Origin: Cepaea nemoralis
Lineage: Eukaryota > Mollusca > Gastropoda > Stylommatophora > Helicidae
NCBI GenBank assembly: GCA_014155875.1
Contig: JACEFZ010027035.1
Span: 122,001 to 186,000, forward strand
Reading direction: 5' to 3'
Length of the DNA: 64,000 bases
How positions within the stretch are numbered: the first letter of the stretch is position 1; the number at the start of each line of letters is the position of its first letter. The notes beneath the pieces were generated by a model. It saw only the letters and a program-made list of their open reading frames with translations. It was not told where the DNA came from and searched no databases. Of the stretch, positions 35,342 to 48,244 are shown in pieces. The position numbers and the translations under genes are program-made.

Positions 35342-36545
35342 GTACAGCGCTTGAAGACCTCTACCTTGTCTTTCTTGACATTTTCCGCTGTGTCCACTTC
35401 CTCTCGTGAGCTTCGGGGTGTCTGTCGCACTTTCCTTAGCTGCTTCACTGCATCTCTCTTTGCTTTCCAAGCATGGTCTACTTCTGGGGTCCACCATGGG
35501 GGATGCAAAAAAGGAGTTTTAACAGTCCTGTTGCAAGCCCCCTGTCTGAAACGTCCAAGAAGGCTATCGGTTGCAGCCTTAACTTTCCTGGATTTAGAGA
35601 TCAGGACTGAGCATGGCATGTGATCACTCCCATGGTAATTCAAAACAGTCCACTTTACATCAAGGACTGATGACTGGGAGACAAGTGCCAAGTCAATAGT
35701 TGTGTCTGCATCGCCAGGCCTCATTGCCATTCTAGTCGGCCTACCATCATTTATGCAATCCACATCGGTATGTATTTGTATATTTGTCTGTATTTAGCTC
35801 CTGGAGCATGAGGACATCAAAATCATATATTAGCCTCTCCAATACAGGACCTCTCTGCCTGGCACTACGACAATTCCAGTATCCCACTCTTATATAGTTG
35901 AAACCTAGTTTCTCCACTTTTCGTGTTCTTCTCCTAGCTCCTGCCCTCCTATTTCTACGCCTTCTTCTCACACCATTTCCTCGTCTTCTCCTCCTTACTC
36001 TCTCTTCCTTAGCCTCTGAAAGATGTGTCAAGCGCAGAGCACGTACTCCGTAGTTCCTGCGACGATTCCCGTGTTGAATTAATTCCATTAGCAAAGTTTG
36101 GATATTGCAAGAAATAACCGATCGCCCTAGCATTGCCTGCTTGCTAGGGAAGAGGCAGGGGATGTCCCGCAGGAGTCCATACGCCTGGTGCCACCCTGCA
36201 CGCATGCCAGACGTCCAACGTTTACGACCAGTTTACCCATGGCCATCCAGTTCCTCTGCACGCTGGTCCACCTTGAACTTGGGGGTTTCTATTTGGAGTT
36301 TTCCGTCTTGTAGATGGACTGCTGTCCAAAGCTAACGGGTTCCACCTACCACGGGAGGGGTTAGAGCGCCACTGACTCGCACTGACACCCTGAGATCCTG
36401 CCTCGCCCTCTGTGCCTACCGCCAGTTGGTCCGTGGCTGCTTATTGGGTATTCGCAGCTAACCCCTATATCTAGAGGCCGTTCCACGATCCGCCACCCGT
36501 GGACGTGCTGGGTTGGGGATGGTCGCCCCCAACTTTACCCAGATT
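35342..36545 (-). mobile_element. RNase H LINE 5' half, duplicated and cut at the junction
   Basis: This is the duplicate of 28339-29535. The minus-strand frame 36205-35747 has the Arg-rich stretch and endonuclease start. Frame 35763-35170 has the endonuclease C-terminus and linker, then runs across the duplication junction at 35342 into unrelated sequence, which creates a chimeric tail with no meaning. Confidence 0.8.
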
Positions 36546-38465
36546 TCAGTTTTGAAGACACGCTAATGAGCCAGTCGTCTGTGATGTTCAGATCTGTTAG
36601 CATTTCAGAATGCGTCTCCATCTTTTCCACGGTATTTTAAGAATGATTCCGTAATGTTTATTATGTAATACAAATAAAGACCTTCTACTTTAGTGATTGC
36701 GACATGTTTGTCTCCAAGTGACTATCTCTCACCCATGTCTTAATGTCTTACCTGAAAAAAGGAAGCAATCATTTGTAACGTTGTAACGTACAAAGCATGT
36801 AGTAAGAGGTGACTAAGAGGGTTGACATGCAACCTGCTATCTCATCCCATAGACAAGTTTGACTAATCATGAACATGTTTACACAAGATTTGTCGTGGAT
36901 TTCCTGAAGGGCTATGCTCCAGTAAGTGATGACATGCACCAGAAGTGTGTTTGTAGAGGGAATGGTCACCCACGAAACAAGCCATATCCATTATCATCAT
37001 AATTTAAAATAGGTTAGGTAGTGAAACATACGTGTATTTATACTTCATAGACTAGACACAAGAATTTGACAGTGTGAAACATGACAAAATAACTAATATT
37101 CTAGAACAGTAACTTACTTATGGCAAAGATCCGCTAATTCAGAAGAAGAAAAAAATTTACCTACTGACGGTTTGTTGTAACTTACAATTGTTGGGATAGA
37201 TCATCTTTCGGACGAGGGCGAGTTTTTCTGGAGGTACCGGTAAACCTTATTTAATGAAGGATATCCAAAGCTTCTGAAGATCCTACCCTTTCGACCAGAC
37301 TGCACTAATGCAGTCTGTCTCCAGGACCACCAAGTCGATGTTGTGATGTGAGTAGTTAGTCAGGCCTATATGAGGTAGCAAACATGGTGCATCACCACAG
37401 AGCACAGCAATACCCATCTCACGCAGTCATATTTCGTGCGATAATCCTCAATTAGCCATTGCACGTTTATCTTTATTTTCGTTCAAAAACAACGACAAAC
37501 TACTGAACGTAAACTTGCCAAGAAATCACAAGCAGCCAAAACATAATGAGTTTTACTGCTGTGTCTATTAATGGATATGCAACATAGTCATCGGGTATCC
37601 TTATAATCTTTCAGCAACAAACTTGTGGTTTCTTGTGGATTATGCTTCCTCTGAATTCTGGCAGGCTTCAGAAGCGTACACACTTCGTACACACGTGGTC
37701 ATGAAATACACTTTAGTAGATAATCAGGCGCATTTGCGGTATTAAACATGGCCGATTTTAAAAAGAGCACAGCTGAGTATTTTCCACTTTGCGTCTATTG
37801 ACGTCACCACATAGCGATTAGCCGATAACGAATACATATTGTCAATATGGATTCGAAAGAGCATACAGCTGATTGTTTCTAATGGCATAAAATTCGGTTT
37901 ATCAGTCCGTCTTAAAACATTATTTTTAAAAAAATTAATTATTTTTGTTTTGTAACTTGATAATTTAAATATGGTTGAGTGGTGGAAAGCGAGCGGTTGT
38001 CTGTCGGCCGGTTGGGTGGGCGGGGGGAGGGGGGGTTGTGGACAGGGGATTGCAGACGGATGGGCATCTGGGAATCGAGCCAATTAGAGCAAATTTTTGC
38101 CGTTACGGGCATAACATTTGACAGGTCTATTTTAAATTAATTTGTTTAAAATTAAATGTAAAATTACAAATAGCGGTTGTATAGTCCGAAGAGTGTGTGA
38201 CGGTCATTATTTAAAAAAATAATTAATTTTAGTAATTTAAAAAATGAAGATACCGGTTATTATGCTCTGTAGTGGTCGAATTATGTGAATATGGAGCCAA
38301 GGAGTGACGTATCTGCAGTGTGTGAACAGGCGATGGCGTGAATATCGTAGATGCCCTGTGTCTGTATGGTTATGCCTCGAAGTACACTTGTTCATAGGCG
38401 CTGTTCTGAGGTGGGTGGGGAAGGGGGGTTTGGATCTTGGTTGGTCATTTATTCATTGTCCATAA

Positions 38466-38713
38466 AAGTCTTAAATGTCGAGATGATCGACTTCATTGCC
38501 CCAGGTTTTACTCCATATGGCTCGGCTTCTTTCTGCAGGGCGTCCTACCGTTATCGTCACACAAAGCACGAATTCCGTAGCTCCAGTGACGAGCCACAGT
38601 AGTCTCTGAGAAAAATGCACTCGTTGACCGAAATACGGAGTGCGGTTTCGAACCCACAACCTTAGGAGCGCGAGACAGATGGCTTGACCACGTCGCCACG
38701 TAGACGCTCATAT
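38466..38713 (-). mobile_element. tRNA-derived SINE, second family (copy 2)
   Basis: Duplicate of 31455-31702 with a B-box gtgggttcgaaaccg, slightly closer to the tRNA consensus than copy 1. Confidence 0.7.
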
Positions 38714-39674
38714 CCATTGTTATAGAACGTTACTACAGCCGGTGGACTTTAGAATTTGCACGCGACTACATGGTTAAGGAAGGCATTACATGCGGTCACA
38801 TGGTCACATGTTTAAGGGTGCTTCCGGGACACATGGTTAAGAGTTACAGCTGGACAACGTGGTTAAGGGTTACGTACGGTTAAAGGGGCCTTGCTGTCGG
38901 TCACATGGTTAAAGAACACATCCGGGCCACACGGGGGAGTGTCTTCCAAACACATGGTTAACGGTTACATCCGGCAAAGCGGGAATTTCCTTCCAATCAT
39001 TTAATAAGTGATACATCCAGGACATGTAGAACCATGTTACCTAAAGCAACGCCCCCTATGTCCAGATGTAACCCTGTTGTCCGGCTTTAACCGATAACCA
39101 CGTTTCAAGGTTGCACTCTTAAATATGCTACCATGTGATCGGATGTAACGCCTCCCCATAACCACGCAGTTGCGTCCACAATTTAACGGCTGTAGTAACG
39201 TCCCTTACCAATGAATAAATGACCGACCAGGATTAAAATCCCCCACCTTACACAGCGCCTAGAAAAAAGTGTACTTCGAGGCATAAACTTATAGACTCAA
39301 TGCACCAACCATACCCATGCCACCACATTTACACACACTGCTAATACTTTATCCTCGATCCCACAGCCACACAATTCGACCACTACAGACCAAAATAAAC
39401 CGTATCTTTAATTTGTTAATTAAAATTATATAATTTGAAGGGAAAAAAGTATGACAGACCGTAGGACCCCATAACAGATAATATAATCGCTATTTACTTT
39501 TCAATATAATTTATTTTTTAAAAATAAATTTAAATAGAACTGTCGTATTCTCTGCTCACAACCGCGCAAAATTGTTTTAATGGGTTAAAAACCTCGACGA
39601 CTGCCCACCTGTAAACGCCCGTCAGCTCGTCCGTCCACTCACCCTCCTGGCCGCCCGACCGCTCGCTTTCCCAC

Positions 39675-40502
39675 CATCCATCATGTGCCATGTCGATAAG
39701 CGTGGTCGGTCATGTTTTGCCATCTCACTCGACCACCAGAGTCGTTGATCAACACCGTTTTTATGTCTCGACCATGCCACATGGCTTAGCCATCCAGGTA
39801 TTTACTTCTCGGTATCCCCCTTGGTCTCTTTCCTTCGACCTTGCCAGTTGTCACAAAGTTCTCCTATTCATTTTTTTCTTATAACATGCCCAAAAAAAAC
39901 GTTGACTGTCTACGTCTGTCTCTAAATAATTTAAGATCTTCATGTGTTTATTGAACGATTTGTTCAAGGGTTTTTCTCTCTGTCCCTGGTATTTTTGCAT
40001 TTTCCTTAGAAACCACATTTCGACAGCCAGCAAATGTTTGTCAACTTGTCTGCTCATTGCCCACTCTTCACATGCATACAAAAGTACAGCTTCATGTAGC
40101 ACTTCAAAACATTTTTTTCTCGTTTCAATTGATATCATTTAATTGACATGTATGTTGTTCATCTTGCAAAAGGCTACCTTCGCAGTGGCAATTCTTGTTC
40201 TAATTTTTTTAAAGGCATCTTATATCAGATGTTATGACTGGTCCGTGACATCTGTACCGATTCACTTGTTTAAGAATATGCCCATTTACTTGTATATTAT
40301 ATTGTGATATTTCCTTCGTCCCAGTGACGACTGTGATCGGTGTCTTCTTACAGTTAAATTCTAAGCCTAGCTGTTCACTGTGTGCAACAACAGCATCTAC
40401 TAAATGTTGCAGGTCCTTTTCATTGTCTGCAATGAAGACTTATCATCTGCATATCTAATATTATTGATATATTGTCTCCCAATGTTGATTACATCCATAA
40501 CA
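39675..40502 (-). mobile_element. RTE-B LINE 3' fragment (copy 2)
   Basis: Duplicate of 32638-33461. The 9-bp target duplication ctttcccac is again present at 39666-39674 and 40503-40511. Confidence 0.8.
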
Positions 40503-41005
40503 CTTTCCCACTACAGCTTTTTATTTAAATTTTCAAATAAAAAATTAATTGTTAAAATTGATTTAAGGTGGGTCAAAACATCGAATTGTCTACCTTAGAA
40601 ACAACGAGTTGTCTGCTCTTCCGAATTAATATTGATAACATGGATTCGCTATCGGCTAATCACCACGTGACGTCAATAGACGCAAAAAAGCAAAAATATT
40701 CCGCTGTGCTCTATTGTGCTGCACCATATTTACTACCGCAAATGCGCCTAACTAACTACTGACGTGTCTGTCACGACAAAGTGTGTCAGAAGTGTGTAAC
40801 GCTTCTGAAGCCTGCGGGAATTCAGAGGAGGCATACTTCAAAGGTAACTGGACGTTTTTTTTTTTAACTGAGAGATTATAAGGATACCCGATGACTAACG
40901 TTGCATATTCATTACATGGCGTAGCAGTCAAACACATTATGTTTTGGCTGCTAAACGAAGATAAAGATAAATGTTCAATGACTAATTGAGGATTATCGCA
41001 CGCTA

Positions 41006-41806
41006 TGAATGATCTCTTTTCTCTCTATAACGAAGTAATAATGAGAGAGATCAAAGAGAAGCCAGGAATACTAATCGTTGGTTGTAATATAAACAATATG
41101 CGCTATGCAGATGACACAATATTGGTGGCGGATAATGCAACAGACCTACAACAATTGTTGGACATTGTAGTAACGACGACTGCAAAGAAAGGACTCGCCT
41201 TGAATATCAAGAAAACAGTAACAATGGTGATATCAACGAAAATGATGATACCAAAATGTGACATAGAAATCGAAGGGAAAATTCTTAACTAAGTGGATAA
41301 TTGTAAATACCTAGGTGGATTTATAACATCAGATGGAAGATGTACCACAGAGATTAGGATCAGAATAATGGAGACAAAAGCTGCATTTCAGAAAATGAAG
41401 AGTATCTTATGCAATAAGTCACTATCAATGAATGTAAGAAAGAGAGTGTTGAAATGCTATCTATATAGAGCCAATTTTTCTGTATGGCAGTGAATCTTGG
41501 AATGTAATTGAACAAATTAGGAAGAACTTAGAAGCAACAGAGATGTGGTTCTTGAGATGAATGTTGCAAATTCTTTGGACCGAGTAACCGAGTAATTCTT
41601 TGGACCGAGCTGACAGAGTAACTAACAACTACTGCCTGAAAGAGGCTAATGAAACTAGAATACCATTTACAATAATAAAAAGGAGACAAACATGTTCAAT
41701 AAATGTCTTGCCAATGGATTGTTCAGTGACAGCTGTGGTGAGCATTATGTTTGGAAGTCTCAGCTGGGGATCATTAATCTTTGATTATAGGGTGAACACA
41801 TGATTG
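41006..41806 (+). mobile_element. RTE-A LINE fragment (copy 2)
   Basis: Duplicate of 33962-34760. This copy keeps a longer thumb-region frame at 41293-41493 (CKYLGGFITSDGRCTTEIR) that is frameshifted in copy 1. Confidence 0.75.
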
Positions 41807-42034
41807 CTATTAATCCTTAGACACTTGGTCGTGACAGACACGTCACAACATCGATGCGGTGGTCCTGGAGACAGAATGCATGATTGCAAGTCTGGCGGAA
41901 AGGGTAAGATAGTAGAGTGAAACTAAAACCCGTTTTTTCCCCTCGCTGTCTGTTTCTGTGCATGTCTGTTTATCTCATTCCCACAGTGGGTGTATGACTG
42001 AGTGTTTGTGTGAATTATGTATGTGTTTATAAAT

Positions 42035-42320
42035 GTATTATATAAGCAGGTTAGCTGTATATCCTTCACAGAACGAGGCAGTCAACTCCAGTATTCTTTG
42101 GTTGTTTATGACTCATGGGCAAGTTTACGTTCAGTAGTTTGCAATTGCTTTCTGAACGACCGACATGCATACCAATTTATACAATTAAAAACAAATTCAC
42201 GCAAGGCGGTCTGCTGCTAAATCGCCTGTAGCTGTGTTTCGAACGCTGTATGCGGGAAAACGATCTGGGTCTGTAAAGCCCTTCGCCACGGAGCCGGCTC
42301 AATGTTGGTACAATGTTGGA
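42035..42320 (-). mobile_element. tRNA-derived SINE with shared central domain (copy 2)
   Basis: Duplicate of 34985-35275 at the end of unit 2. Confidence 0.7.
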
Positions 42321-42520
42321 AGGGCCGAATGTAAGACCTGGTGGAAAGGGTAAGATAGAAGAGTGAAACTAAAACCCGTTTTTTCCCCTCGCTGTCTGTG
42401 CGTGCCCAATTTGTTACCCTTTGAAAATAAAGTTCATTCGTTCGTTCGTTCGTTACATAAATAAGATAAATAACATGTCGCGGAGCATTTACTCCTATGT
42501 GTCTGAAATGTGATAGCGTC

Positions 42521-43788
42521 GTCACATTATATAGGCCTGAGAGCAGAGAGGAATAGGCGGCCAATTGTCACATTATATAAGTCCTGAGAGCAGGGAGGAA
42601 TAGGCGGCCAATTGTCACATTATATAGGTCTGAGAGCAGGGAGGAATAGGCGGCCAATTGTCACATTATATAGGCCTGAGAGCAGGGAAGAATAGGCGGC
42701 CAATTGTCACATTATATAGACCTGAGAGCAGGGAGGAATAGGCGGCCAATTGTCACATTATATAGGCCTGAGAGCAGGGAGGAATAGGCGGCCAATTGTC
42801 ACATTATATAGGCATGAGAGCAGAGTAATAGGCGGCCAATTGTCACATTATATAGGCCTGAGAACTGGGAGGAATAGGCGGCCAATTGTCACATTATATA
42901 GGCCTGAGAGCAGCGAGGAATAGGCGGCCATTTGTCACATTATATAGGCCTGAGAGCAGAGGAATAGGTGGCCAATTGTCACTTTATATAGGCCTGAGAG
43001 CCGGGAGGAATAGGCGGCCAATTTTCACATTATATAGGCCTGAGAGCAGGGAGGAATAGGCGGCCAATTGTCACATTATATAGGCATGAGAGCAGAGTAA
43101 TAGGCGGCCAATTGTCACTTTATATAGGCCTGAGAGCCGGGAGGAATAGGCGGCCAATTGTCACATTATATAGGCATGAGAGCAGAGTAATAGGCGGCCA
43201 ATTGTCACATTATATAGGCCTGAGAACAGAGGAATAGGCGGCCAATGAGGAATAGGCGGCCAATTGTCACATTATATAAGCCCGAGAGCAGGGAGGAATA
43301 GGCGGCCAATTTTCACATTATATAGGCCTGAGAGAAGGGAGGAATAGGCGGCCAATTGTCACATTATATAGGCATGAGAGCAGAGGAATAGGTGGCCAAT
43401 TGTCACTTTATATAGGCCTGAGAGCAGGGAGGAATAGGCGGCCAATTTTCACATTATATAGGCCTGAGAACAGAGGAATAGGCGGCCAATGAGGAATAGG
43501 CGGCCAATTGTCACATTATATAAGCCCGAGAGCAGGGAGGAATAGGCGGCCAATTGTCACATTATATAGGCCTGAGAGCAGGGAGGAATAGGCGGCCAAT
43601 TATCACATTACATAGGCCTGAGAGCCGGGAGGAATAGGCGGCCAATTGTCACATTACATAGGCCTGAGAACTGGGAAGAATAGGCGGCAAATTGTCACAT
43701 TATATAAGCCTGAGAGCAGGGAGGAATAGGCGGCCAATTGATACATTGCATAGGCCTGAGAACAGGGAGCAATAGGCGGCCAATTGTG
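42521..43788. repeat. 46-bp minisatellite, about 29 units
   Basis: The unit combines tcacattatataggcctgag, agcagggaggaa and taggcggccaattg. I count about 29 occurrences of the ggcggccaa word or a one-base variant. Some units lack gggagg (42 bp), and two truncated repeats read ggccaatgaggaataggcgg. Blocks of variants recur in the same order, a sign of multi-unit duplication. From 43789 to 44030 I see no gene or other repeat. Confidence 0.95.
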
Positions 43789-44035
43789 CCCTCATTTTCC
43801 CCCATTGTGAAGGCGATGCTGTGCCACAACTTTATGAATGTGTTTTTCTTGTGTTCTATAAATTTGTTAGTGTGTTTTGTGTGTGTGTGTAGTTGTCTAG
43901 TAATTATAGTAAGGGAATAGGTATATTAATACCGAAGAGGTAATTGTCCAAGGAACTAGATTTAAGAAGGGGATACACCTCAGCAATTGTAAAATAGCCT
44001 GCGATTTAAAAAATCAAAGTATTAAAGTCAAGAGT

Positions 44036-44240
44036 ATCGAATTTATTGCACCGGATTTACCCCATATGGCTCAGTCTCTGTCTTTAGGGCGGTCTGGCGA
44101 AAGCGTCGGACAAAGCACGACCTCCGTAGCTGCAGCGACTACCCCCAGGAGACTCCCAGATAAATGCACTCGCGAAGCGAAAGACGTAGACCGGAATCGA
44201 ACCCGTAACCTTCGAAGCGCGAAGCAGACGGCTTGAAAGA
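44036..44240 (-). mobile_element. tRNA-derived SINE, second family (diverged copy)
   Basis: The minus strand has a B-box gggttcgattccgg near 44200, then cgtctttcgcttcgcgagtg, the shared body cgtgctttgtccgacgc and gccatatggggtaaatcc. It is the copy closest to a canonical B-box and lies head to head with the next SINE. Confidence 0.7.
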
Positions 44241-44432
44241 TATTCATCTCGACCGTAATCTCGTATACTCTCGTAAGTAACGTGACAAAGGTGAGAATCA
44301 GCAGTGGTTCGAATCACGTCGGTAACTTACGGGGTATGTGAGCCGGCCGCTTAGAAAGCAATGGCAAACTACTGAGCGTAATCTTGCCAAGAAATCAACA
44401 ATCAACTGAAAGATGCTGTAAAGGATATGCAA
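44241..44432 (+). mobile_element. tRNA-derived SINE with shared central domain
   Basis: A B-box gtggttcgaatcacg lies near 44310. The central domain, gaaagcaatggcaaactact then cttgccaagaaatc, is at 44355-44397, and the 3' end is aaggatatgcaaac near 44430. This is the clearest example of the core in the window. Confidence 0.75.
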
Positions 44433-44559
44433 ACATTTATTTACTTACTAGCTGACCCGGCCCGGCTTCGCCCAGTCCCTGGTGGGGAGCATCTCATTTA
44501 ATTCATATAAGTAGTCATATAAGTTCTCGTTCCCGTTACCGACTGTCTGTCTGTCTGTA

Positions 44560-44604
<45 letters not shown>

Positions 44605-44694
44605 GATCCGGCCCTGCATCGCCCAGCTCCTGGTGTGGAGCATCTCATTTAATTCATATAAGTAGTCATATAAGCTCCCGTTCCCGTTCCCGAC

Positions 44695-44747
<53 letters not shown>

Positions 44748-44948
44748 GCCTGCCTGACCCGGCCCGGCTTCGCCCAGCTCCTGATGGGTAGCATCTCATT
44801 TAATTCATATAAGTAGTCATATAAGTTCCCGTTCCCGTCTGTCTGTCTGTCTGTCTGTCTGTCTGACCCGGCCCTGCATCGCCCAGCTCCTGGTGTGGAG
44901 CATCTCATTTAATTCATATAAGTAGTCATATAAGTTCCCGTTCCCGAC

Positions 44949-45050
<102 letters not shown>

Positions 45051-45169
45051 ATCATTTATTGGTTGCAGTTAGAACAACCTAGATAAACTTACAAAAAGCA
45101 TTAGAAAGAGCACTTGAAAGATCTTTACATCTTCCCCAACAATTAACTTGGGTAAATGGAGCGGCGGCA

Positions 45170-45855
45170 GCAGCAGCCGCAGAAGAAGAAAAGGGAGGAG
45201 TAGGAGCTGGGAGGAGGAAGAGGGAGGTGGAGGAGGGAGGAGGCGGAGGGAAGAGGAGGGAGGAGGAGGAGTAGGGAGGAATAGGAGGGAGGAGGAGAGA
45301 GGAGAAGGAGGGAGGAGGAGGAGGGAGGAAGAGATAGGCTGAGAGAGAGGAGGAGGAGGGAAGAGGATGGAGGAGGAGTAGGGAGGAATAGGAGGGAGGA
45401 GGAGGGATTAGGAGGAGGAGAGAGGAGAAGGAGGGAGGAGGAGGGAGGAAGAGATAGGCGGAGAGAGGAGGAGGAGAGAAGAGGAGGGAGGAGGAGGAGT
45501 AGGGAGGAATAAGAGGGAGGAGGAGGGATTAGGAAGGAGGAGAGAGGAGGAGGGAGGAGGAGGTAGGAGGAGTGAGGAGGAGGAAGGAGGAAGGAGGAGG
45601 GAGGAGGAAGGAGGAGGGAGGAGGTAGAGGGAGGAGGAGGAGAGAGAAGGAGGAGGGAGGAGGAGGAGAGAGGAAGAGGGGGGGAGGATGAGGGGGGAAG
45701 GATGTAGGAGGGAGGAGGAGGAAGGAGAGAGGAGGAGAAAGGAGGAGGAGGAGGGAGGAGGAGTGATTAGGAGGAGGAGGGATGAGGAGAGCGAGGAGGA
45801 GGTAGGAGGAGGGAGGAGGAAGAAGAGGGGGAGGAGGGGGAGGGAGAAGGTGGGG
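45170..45855. repeat. Polypurine (GGA/GGGA) tract 1
   Basis: About 680 bp almost free of C and T on the plus strand. It starts after gcggcggcagcagcagccgc. The long Arg/Gly/Glu and Pro/Ser/Leu frames across it are not genes. Confidence 0.95.
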
Positions 45856-45932
45856 AGCATCTCATTAAATTCATATAAGTAGTCATATAAGTTCTCGTTC
45901 CCGTTCCCGACTGTCTGTCTGTCTGTCTGTCA

Positions 45933-46010
<78 letters not shown>

Positions 46011-46084
46011 AACTTACAAAAAGCATTAGAAAGAGCACTTGAAAGATCTTTACATCTTCCCCCAACAATTAACTTGGGTAAATG

Positions 46085-46680
46085 GAGCGGCGGCTGCAGC
46101 AGCAGCAGAAGAAGAAAAAGGAGTAGGAGGAGGGAGAAGGAAGAGGGAGGTGGAGGAGGGAGGAGGAGGAGGGAGGAGGAGGAGTAGGAGGGGGAGGCTG
46201 GAGGAGGAGGAGAAAGGATGAGGAGGCAGAAGGAGGAGGGAGGGGAGGAGGAGGAGGTCGGAGGAGGAGGAGGGAGGGAAGGAGGAAGAGGGAGGTGAAG
46301 GGAGGAGGAGGAGGGAGAGGGAGGAGGAGGAGGGAGAGGGAGGAGGAGAGAGTATGGGGAGGGAGGAGGAGCGATGAGGCGGAGGGAGGAGGAAGAGGGA
46401 AAAGGAGGAGGGAGGAGGAGGAGGGAAAATGAGGAGGGAGAGGGAGGAGGAGGGGGAGGAGGAGGAGGAGGGAGGAAGAGTGAGGAGGAGGAGGGAGGAT
46501 GGAGGAGGAAGACGAGAAAAGGAGGACGATGGAGGAGGGAGGAGGAGTGATTAGGAGGAGGAGGAGGAGGGAGGAGGAGGAGGGAGGAAGAGGGAGGAGG
46601 AGGGGGAAGAGGATGGAGGAGGGAGAGGGAGGAGGGGGAGGGGAGGAGGAAGAGGGTAGAAGGAGGAGGGGAGAGGATTA
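46085..46680. repeat. Polypurine (GGA/GGGA) tract 2
   Basis: About 590 bp of GGA-rich purines. It ends at ggattataacgcatatccct, a word that also ends tract 3. Confidence 0.95.
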
Positions 46681-46705
46681 TAACGCATATCCCTTTAGAT
46701 AACTT

Positions 46706-46787
<82 letters not shown>

Positions 46788-46861
46788 AACTTACAAAAAG
46801 CATTAGAAAGAGCACTTGAAAGATCTTTACATCTTCCCCCAACAATTAACTTGGGTAAATG

Positions 46862-47490
46862 GAGCGGCGGCATCAGCAGAAGAAGAAAAAGGAGGAGTAG
46901 GAGGAGGGAGAAGGAAGAGGGAGGTGGAGGAGGGAGGAGGAGAAGGAGAGAGGAGGAGGAGGGAGGAGGAGGGTGAGGGAGGAGGAAGAGGGAGGAGGAG
47001 TAGAGAGGATGAGGAGGGAGAAGTAGGAGGGAGGGTAGAAGGAGGAGGGAGGAGGAGGAGCGAGGAGGAGGATGGAGGAGGATGAGGGAGGAGGAGGAAG
47101 AGGGAGGAGGAAGAGGGAGGAGGAGGGAGAGAGGATGAGGAGGGAGGAGGAGTGATGATGCGGAGTGAGAAGTAGGAGGGAGGAGGAAGAGGGAAAAGGA
47201 AGAGGGAAAAGGAGGAGGGGGGAGGATGAGGAGAGAGGAGGAGGAAGAGGGAGGAGGCAGAGGGAGGAGGAGAAGGAGAGGGAGGAGGAGGGAGGAGAAG
47301 GGAGGAAGAGGGAGGAGGAGGAGGAAGAAGAGAGGAGAAGGGCGGAGGAGTGATTAGGAGGAGGAGGAGGGAGGAGGGAGGAGGAGGGAGGAGGAAGAAG
47401 AGGGAGGAGGAGGAGGAAGATGATGGAGGAGGAGGAGGGAGGGGGAGGGGAGGAGGAAGAGGGTAGAAGGAGGAGGAGGGGGAGAGGATT
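46862..47490. repeat. Polypurine (GGA/GGGA) tract 3
   Basis: About 630 bp, bounded by the same left block (gcggcggcatcagcag) and right word (ggattataacgcatat) as tract 2. Confidence 0.95.
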
Positions 47491-48244
47491 ATAACGCATA
47501 TGCCTTTAGATAACTGTCTGTCTCTCTGTCTATCTGTCTGTCTGTCTGTCTGAGCCGGCCCGGCTTCACCCAGTCCCTGGTGGGGAGCATCTCATTTAAT
47601 TCATATAAGTAGTCATATAAGCTCCCGTTCAAGACTATCTGTCTGTCTATCTATCTGACCCGGCGTGGCTTCGCCCAGCTCCTGGCGTTGGGCGTCTCAT
47701 TAAATTCATACAACAACAAAAAAATAACTTAAGAGAATGTCCTTCCACACACCATCCATTATTTTTAATGAAAACTGTTTGTAATCACCAACATGACTGT
47801 AGATAACTTCTTTAAACATAAAAAGATGAGTTACAATGTTATGCATTATGCATTATTTTTATGAAAACTTTGAAAATGCCTGAAAGATTATATCATTATT
47901 TATTATAACTCATATCCCGGTAAATAACTATAGACAAAGAGTTTATAAATCTTTGAAAAACATGCAACAATATGACTATAAAGTATATAGCAATGTTATT
48001 AAAAGTTATGCCCCTTGAAATAACTTTTACAGAGTTAAGTCCCCTCGCTATATTGAAATTATAATGAAAAATGAAATATTAAATAATATTAAGTAAGTAG
48101 CCGATTTCACACTAAAAAAATATGACAGTTGGCAGCGCGGGAATGAAAGGAAGACGTGTAGAAAATTTCATCTCAATCGGATGGACCGTTCGCGAACGCA
48201 TAAAGGACATACATACAGACGGAGATTGCCTTTATATATAAGAT

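Larger units (their letters stand above)
37278..41918. repeat. Imperfect palindrome (foldback-like element), copy 2
   Basis: This duplicate of 30270-34870 has the same arms and the same three insertions in the same places, so the insertions predate the 7-kb duplication. The centre is near 38970. Confidence 0.85.
35342..42388. repeat. Tandem segmental duplication, unit 2 (about 7.05 kb)
   Basis: It repeats 28339-35341 with few differences. Visible ones are an extra gtatatttgt near 35776, an extra 28-bp cacatggttaa-type subrepeat near 38845, and several homopolymer changes. It ends at the same gttttttcccc, after which unique sequence (tcgctgtctgtgcgtgccc) and a short (TTCG)n run at 42434-42453 follow. 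Confidence 0.93.

Noticed and set aside
42521..43788. CRISPR-like array
   Set aside because: The units are directly adjacent with no unique spacers, and the sequence is eukaryotic. It is a minisatellite.
45148..47499. Arg/Gly/Glu-rich and Pro/Ser/Leu-rich reading frames
   Set aside because: They arise from GGA polypurine tracts, have no conserved start, and vary between the three repeat units.
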